64,000 nucleotides of DNA from the NCBI GenBank assembly GCA_017501225.1, contig JAFVXH010000019.1, positions 1 through 64,000 of the forward strand, given 5' to 3'. Below are positions 59,810-64,000 of this stretch, piece after piece. The DNA comes from Clostridia bacterium (GTDB lineage: Bacteria; Bacillota; Clostridia; Oscillospirales; CAG-272). The notes beneath the pieces were generated by a model, which did not search any database, was not told the DNA's origin, and was given only the letters and a program-made list of their open reading frames with translations. How positions within the stretch are numbered: position 1 is the first letter of the stretch; every line of letters starts with the position of its first letter. The translations under genes and the position numbers were made by a program.

Positions 59810-61219
59810 ATGGTATTTTCATCCTTGGTATTTTTGTTTGCGTATCTGCCCCTGACCTTGCTTTGCTACTATGTTGTTCCGCGCAAATGGCGCAATCTCG
59901 TGCTCTTTGTTGTAAGCCTTGCCTTTTACGGTTGGGGCGAGCCCGTCTACATTTTGCTGATGCTCGCTTCCGTTACCACGGCGTACGGATTCGGCTTTTT
60001 TATCGAAAAATACCGAGAAACTGACAAAAAACGCGCCAAACGGATGATGATTCTTTCCATCGCCGTTAATCTCTCCTTTTTGCTGTTTTTCAAGTATTAC
60101 AACTTCTTTGCCGCCAATCTCTCGCTCTTGCCCCTGATCCATATTCCCACCATCGAGGGGCTTCGTCTTCCCATCGGCATTTCGTTCTATACCTTCCAGA
60201 TCATCTCCTATACCATCGATCTGTACAGACGGGATTGCAAGCTTCAAAAAAATTATATTGCATTCGGTACCTACGTATCTTTGTTCCCGCAGCTGATCGC
60301 GGGTCCTATCGTGCGCTATCACGACGTGGACGAGCAGCTGAGCGGGCGGCGCGAGACCGTGACCGATTTCAGTCTTGGCATCCGTCGCTTTTGCTGCGGT
60401 CTTGCCAAAAAGATCCTGCTTGGCGATACGCTTGCCCTGGGTTATGAATACTACAAAGCTATGGCAGAGGTGGAGCCCACGGCGTTGGGTGGCTGGATGA
60501 CCATTATTCTGTATACCTTGCACCTTTATTACGACTTTTCGGGATACTCGGATATGGCGATCGGACTTGGCAAAATGTTCGGCTTCCATTTTCCCGAAAA
60601 CTTCAATTATCCCTATATTTCCAAAAGCATTTCAGAGTTCTGGAGACGCTGGCATATCTCGCTCTCCACGTGGTTCCGTGAGTACGTCTATATTCCGCTT
60701 GGCGGCAACCGTGTCGGCAAGTGGAAGCTTTACCGCAATCTTTCGATCGTGTGGCTTCTGACGGGATTTTGGCACGGCGCGAACTGGAATTTCGTTTTGT
60801 GGGGCGTTTACTTTGCCGTGATCCTGATCGCGGAGCGCGCGTTCCTGTTAAAATGGCTGGAGAAGCTTCCCGCGGTCCTTCGGCACGTGTACGCGATGCT
60901 GTTGGTCACGGTCGGATTTCTGATCTTCTCCTTTACGGACGCGAGCGAGGGCATTGCCTGCCTTGCAAGCCTTGTCGGAATTGGCTGTGTCGGCTTTAGC
61001 TCGTCTGTGGCAAGCTATCAGCTGCTGCACCTTTTGCCCCTGATCTTGATCGCCGCGATCGGCGCGACTCCGATCCCGAAAAAGCTTACCGAGCGATTGG
61101 TCGCAAGATATCCCAAGTGCGAGCTCGTGTTTCCGATCCTCTGCTTTGCCGCCTTGCTTCTCTCGGTTGCTTATATGGCGGATTCGGCATTCAGCCCCTT
61201 TGAATATCTCAATTTTTAA
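59810..61219 (+). CDS. MBOAT-family O-acyltransferase (AlgI/DltB type)
   Basis: 469 residues, about ten to eleven membrane helices. It begins M-V-F-S-S-L-V-F-L-F-A-Y-L-P, typical of AlgI-type proteins. Conserved H-I-P-T-x-E-G-L-R-L-P-I-G-I-S-F-Y-T-F-Q and the catalytic His322 in L-T-G-F-W-H-G-A-N-W-N are present. It passes an acyl group, usually acetyl, across the membrane for transfer to an exported polymer. The ATG at 59810 has GGGAGGGG upstream. Confidence 0.93.
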   Translation: MVFSSLVFLFAYLPLTLLCYYVVPRKWRNLVLFVVSLAFYGWGEPVYILLMLASVTTAYGFGFFIEKYRETDKKRAKRMMILSIAVNLSFLLFFKYYNFFAANLSLLPLIHIPTIEGLRLPIGISFYTFQIISYTIDLYRRDCKLQKNYIAFGTYVSLFPQLIAGPIVRYHDVDEQLSGRRETVTDFSLGIRRFCCGLAKKILLGDTLALGYEYYKAMAEVEPTALGGWMTIILYTLHLYYDFSGYSDMAIGLGKMFGFHFPENFNYPYISKSISEFWRRWHISLSTWFREYVYIPLGGNRVGKWKLYRNLSIVWLLTGFWHGANWNFVLWGVYFAVILIAERAFLLKWLEKLPAVLRHVYAMLLVTVGFLIFSFTDASEGIACLASLVGIGCVGFSSSVASYQLLHLLPLILIAAIGATPIPKKLTERLVARYPKCELVFPILCFAALLLSVAYMADSAFSPFEYLNF

Positions 61220-61236
61220 GAAAGGATGGAGTGCAA

Positions 61237-62415
61237 ATGAAACGGACGGCGCATCTTGTGACGCTGATCGGCTTTCTTGCCGTGATATTCGGGTTTACGC
61301 TTGCGTTCTGGATTTTGCCCGATCAATCCTTCTCTCAAGAGGAGAACCGAAGCCTGCAGCGCCTTCCGCGCTTCAGCCTTGAACGCTTGGCGTCGGGGGA
61401 ATTTTCCTCACAGATCAACGAATATTTTGCGGATCAGTTTCCGCTTCGCGATGCGCTGATCGGCATCAAGGGAGGCGTGGAGCTTGCCCTCGGAAAGGGG
61501 GAAAACAACGGCGTTTTGCTGGGAAAGGACGGGCAGATCGCCAAGCGGATGTTCTCCGTCTTCGGTGCTGACGGCGATCACGGCGGTGAGCTTGACCGAT
61601 GCTATGACGACCACCTGATCAAAGCCATCGTGGGCATCAACCGCATAGGGGAATCCTCCCGTGTTCCCGTGGACGTGCTTCTGACGGGAAGAACGGTCGA
61701 CGTCGCTACATCGGCGTTTTCCTATCCGCAGGATTACAGCGACGCGATGTTAAAGATCATTCGCACGCAAATATCAAGCAAGGTCAATTACCTCGACACC
61801 GTGCCCATGTACCGTCAAAGATATGAGGCAGGGGAGGAGGTCTATTTTAAGACCGACCACCATTGGACGCAGCTGGGCGCCTATTACGCTTACGTGGAAT
61901 TGATGAAAAGCTACGGCATGGAGGATGCGATCATTCCCATCGAGAGGTACGAGCGAAGGCAGTACGAGGGCATCGAATTTTACGGCACGACCTGGTCGGC
62001 GTCGGGTATGAAGCACGTCGCTCCCGACTCCTTTGAGCTTTGGTATCTCGGCAACGAGCAGGACTTCACCGTCACAGCAGACGGTAAAGAATTTACAGGC
62101 TTCTACAACCTGGATTTCCTTGCAAAAAAGGACAAATATTCGACGTTTCTGGACGGAACGCACGACGTGGTAACCGTCAAAAAGAATACGGATGAGGCAA
62201 GACAAACCTTGGTTTTGTTCAAGGACAGCTTTGCCAACGCGCTCGTGCCGTTTTTGGCGCAGCACTTTGATCTTGTACTGCTCAACCTTTCCTCCACCCG
62301 AACCGATTATACCGATATCACCGCATACGCAAGTCAATACGGGGCAGATCGCATTCTGATCGTCTATACGGTCGGCAACGTCATCAGCACCGATAAGCTG
62401 GAGCGCTTGCGCTGA
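61237..62415 (+). CDS. DHHW-family protein (AlgJ/AlgX-like acyl acceptor partner)
   Basis: 392 residues, one N-terminal membrane helix (about 7-27). The signature D-H-H-W is at residues 207-210 in F-K-T-D-H-H-W-T-Q, and S-Q-E-E-N-R-S-L near the start matches the family. F-K-D-S-F-A-N-A-L may carry the Ser nucleophile, as in AlgX-type SGNH-like enzymes. It likely completes acyl transfer outside the cell with the adjacent MBOAT protein. Confidence 0.9.
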   Translation: MKRTAHLVTLIGFLAVIFGFTLAFWILPDQSFSQEENRSLQRLPRFSLERLASGEFSSQINEYFADQFPLRDALIGIKGGVELALGKGENNGVLLGKDGQIAKRMFSVFGADGDHGGELDRCYDDHLIKAIVGINRIGESSRVPVDVLLTGRTVDVATSAFSYPQDYSDAMLKIIRTQISSKVNYLDTVPMYRQRYEAGEEVYFKTDHHWTQLGAYYAYVELMKSYGMEDAIIPIERYERRQYEGIEFYGTTWSASGMKHVAPDSFELWYLGNEQDFTVTADGKEFTGFYNLDFLAKKDKYSTFLDGTHDVVTVKKNTDEARQTLVLFKDSFANALVPFLAQHFDLVLLNLSSTRTDYTDITAYASQYGADRILIVYTVGNVISTDKLERLR

Positions 62416-62431
62416 CACCGAGGAGAAACAC

Positions 62432-63316
62432 ATGAACAAAAAAGAAAAACTGAAAAAAATCGGCATCGTTCTTGCCATCGTTGCCGCATCACTGCTGGTG
62501 ATGGCACTCTTGCTCGGTGTCCTCAACGGCTTGGTGGCGGACGGAAAATGGAGCTTCGGCTGGACCGATTACCGCTATGATGAAGCGGGCTACACCGCAG
62601 GAAGCGGGAGCCTGCCCTACAAGGCATTTACCGCCGTGGACGTGGATTGGGGCGAGGGACTTGTCATAGTCGTTCCGTGTGAGGATACCTACCCCTCGAT
62701 CAGCGAGGAGAGCGAGAGCGCTCTGACCGATCGCGAGCTTGTGCGGTGGGGATTGAGCGCGGACGGAGGTACCCTGCAGATCAAGCACCGCGCGTCCTCC
62801 TATTTCTTTGGAAACGGCAAGGAAAAGACCCTGACGCTTCGTATCCCGAGGAAGATGCTTTCGGGGATGCAGTCGATCAGGATCAACACCAAGGGAGCCA
62901 ACGTATTTTTGGATGACCTGATGCTTTCTACGGTGTCGGTACAAACGCATGCGGGTGCTTTGCGCGCGACCGATTGCAATTTGCAATCACTCAGCTTTTC
63001 CACACAGGGCGGCAAGGGCTCCTACGAGGGAATTGTGGCACAGAGCTTGACGGTTGCTTGCAAAAACGGGGCGTTTGAGCTCAAAAGCCCGCAGGCACCG
63101 AGCAGTCTTGCGATCAGTACACAGGGTGGGAACGTTACTCTGACGCTCCCGAAGGCGGCGTCCTTTACGTTGCGCTTTGAGAGCGAGAAGGGAAGCGTGA
63201 CCTCGGATCTTCCCATGCAAGCCGGCGGGAACGGAGTCTACGCTTGCGGAAACGGCGACGCGGCGTTTTCCGTATCCACCAAAAAGGGAAATCTGCATTT
63301 TGCCATTTACGAATAA
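62432..63316 (+). CDS. membrane-anchored DUF4097-like beta-repeat protein
   Basis: 294 residues. A basic N-terminus and one membrane helix (about 9-32) lead to a repetitive beta-helix-like exterior with repeated L-x-I-x-T-x-G-G-x and S-F-S-T-Q-G-G-K motifs, like DUF4097/adhesin-type proteins. Function unknown. It follows the DHHW gene by 16 bp and may be part of the same unit. Confidence 0.75.
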   Translation: MNKKEKLKKIGIVLAIVAASLLVMALLLGVLNGLVADGKWSFGWTDYRYDEAGYTAGSGSLPYKAFTAVDVDWGEGLVIVVPCEDTYPSISEESESALTDRELVRWGLSADGGTLQIKHRASSYFFGNGKEKTLTLRIPRKMLSGMQSIRINTKGANVFLDDLMLSTVSVQTHAGALRATDCNLQSLSFSTQGGKGSYEGIVAQSLTVACKNGAFELKSPQAPSSLAISTQGGNVTLTLPKAASFTLRFESEKGSVTSDLPMQAGGNGVYACGNGDAAFSVSTKKGNLHFAIYE

Positions 63317-63329
63317 GACGTCAACATAA

Positions 63330-63372
63330 AAAGAGGGCGGAAATTCCGATCGGAATTTCCGCCCTATTTTTG
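63330..63372 (+). terminator. terminator after the DUF4097-like gene
   Basis: The stem AGGGCGGAAATTCC/GGAATTTCCGCCCT with a 4-nt loop and T5. Confidence 0.88.
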
Positions 63373-63592
63373 TTTGCTTTTCGGGCTTTTTTTCGATACA
63401 AGATCACCGATTTGTTTGCTTTCCGGCAAGCGCGTCGGTTTGGTGCTCCGTCCAACACTTGTCAAAGCCCTTTTTCTTGCTTTGCGACTTCTCAAAAAGC
63501 AGGGAAATGAGCGCCGATTTTCGAATCGCTCTCAAAGGATCAAAAAACGCAAAAAAAATCGAAAAAAAGTGAAAAAAATTTTGCAAACCCAC
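63373..63592. other. intergenic stretch before mraZ
   Basis: A 220-bp stretch without a supported gene. The part after 63530 is A-rich (AAAAAAACGCAAAAAAAATC-type tracts), which can act as an upstream promoter element for mraZ. Nothing else is seen. Confidence 0.5.
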
Positions 63593-63621
63593 TTGCAATT
63601 CCCGAAATAATAGGTTATAAT
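63593..63621 (+). promoter_or_regulatory. promoter of the mraZ operon
   Basis: TTGCAA, a 17-nt spacer, TATAAT, after an A-tract. Confidence 0.85.
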
Positions 63622-63630
63622 ATACCCAGA

Positions 63631-63670
63631 GTGGTGGAAAGTGGAGCAAAATGTAGCGAAGTGGAGCGAT
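63631..63670 (+). promoter_or_regulatory. MraZ-type operator repeats
   Basis: Four decamers in register: GTGGTGGAAA, GTGGAGCAAA, ATGTAGCGAA and GTGGAGCGAT. MraZ binds short G-rich repeats spaced by one helical turn in front of its own operon, so autoregulation is likely. Confidence 0.75.
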
Positions 63671-63716
63671 TTGCGAGGCTTTCACCAAAGAAACTTGCGA
63701 AAGGAGGTATTTCCGA

Positions 63717-64000
63717 ATGCTTGGCGGAGAGTATCGTCACGGCTTAGATCCGAAAAATCGAATTTTCATCCCCGCAAAGCTGCGCGAGGAGCTTGGCGGA
63801 ACCTTTATCGTTGCCAAGGACCTGCGTGAGAAATGCCTGAAGGTCTATTCGCAACAGGGCTGGGACAGCTACATCGAGCCCATCATGAAGCAGGAGCGCA
63901 GGCTGCAGGAAAAGGTTTTGCGCTTCCTCAATTCCTCTATGGTGCAGGTAACGCCCGATTCGCAGGGCAGAATCGTCATCCCGAAGGATCTGATCCAATA
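63717..64000 (+). CDS. mraZ: transcriptional regulator MraZ (3' end outside the window)
   Basis: The first 94 residues of a MraZ protein. Two SpoVT/AbrB-type repeats are visible: the first with L-D-P-K-N-R-I-F-I-P-A-K-L-R, the second with D-S-Q-G-R-I-V-I-P-K-D-L. AAAGGAGG lies 8 nt before the ATG. MraZ heads the division and cell-wall (dcw) cluster and binds its own promoter; the operator repeats just upstream support that. Confidence 0.93.
   Translation, partial: MLGGEYRHGLDPKNRIFIPAKLREELGGTFIVAKDLREKCLKVYSQQGWDSYIEPIMKQERRLQEKVLRFLNSSMVQVTPDSQGRIVIPKDLIQ

Overview
The window comes from a spore-forming, anaerobic-type member of the Clostridia (Firmicutes). Evidence for this is a complete spoIIIAA-AH operon, the spoIIAA-spoIIAB-sigF operon, sigG, spoIVA, gpr and spoIIP, together with a T-box leader on pheST, an L27 made with a cleavable N-terminus next to its Prp protease, and many strong promoters of the TTGACA-17-TATAAT type. 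Gene content (BspA-like surface repeats, lactate dehydrogenase, FeoAB, several lipoproteins) fits a gut clostridium. Genus and species cannot be named from the sequence alone.

Layout: 1-4.5 kb holds the 3' end of a BspA-like leucine-rich-repeat surface protein, an SGNH hydrolase, a HAD phosphatase and an orphan lipoprotein. 4.5-10.3 kb has a CAT-anticodon tRNA, a CarD-like regulator, L-lactate dehydrogenase, the ylxM-ffh-rpsP-khpA operon, tRNA-Val and sigG. 10.3-15.2 kb is the spoIIIA operon on the minus strand. 15.3-21.1 kb has a P-loop ATPase, a radical SAM protein, a nucleotidyltransferase, spoIVA and a DUF5662-type gene. 21.1-29.7 kb has pheST with its T-box, a peptide-type solute-binding lipoprotein, gpr-spoIIP and a small membrane protein. 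29.8-31.4 kb has a LexA-like XRE-S24 repressor and a RadC-family gene. 31.6-38.7 kb is a compact seven-gene phage head module on the minus strand. 38.8-45.5 kb has a flavin reductase, an ICMT-like membrane methyltransferase, a small RHH protein, tRNA-Leu with flanking repeats, a collagen-like SGNH protein and a heparinase-like lyase. 45.5-53.2 kb has a lipoprotein, alaS, a cardiolipin synthase and a Ca2+ P-type ATPase. 53.5-57.2 kb has rplU-prp-rpmA, the spoIIA operon and a YdcF/SanA-type gene. 57.2-64 kb has feoAB, an AlgI-type O-acyltransferase with its DHHW partner and a DUF4097-like protein, and the start of mraZ, which usually heads the division/cell-wall cluster.

Two things stand out. 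First, 31.6-38.7 kb encodes what is needed to build, fill and close a P22-like capsid (small and large terminase, gp10-like plug, portal, scaffold, coat, adaptor), but there is no integrase, lysis, ejection or tail gene. All seven frames are open. It lies next to a repressor that retains a LexA-type Ala-Gly site and Ser/Lys dyad. Second, all three tRNA genes are followed by a terminator palindrome and then an echo of their own 3' end. At tRNA-Leu this is a tandem array with an exact 141-bp period, and the same gene is preceded by two 44-bp repeats that begin with the tRNA's own first nine bases. The closest known parallel is the rtT repeat array of the E. coli tyrT operon.

Sporulation genes cover several stages: sigma-F with its anti-sigma pair (forespore commitment), SpoIIP (engulfment), SpoIIIAA-AH (mother-cell-to-forespore channel), sigma-G (late forespore), SpoIVA (coat base) and GPR (spore germination).
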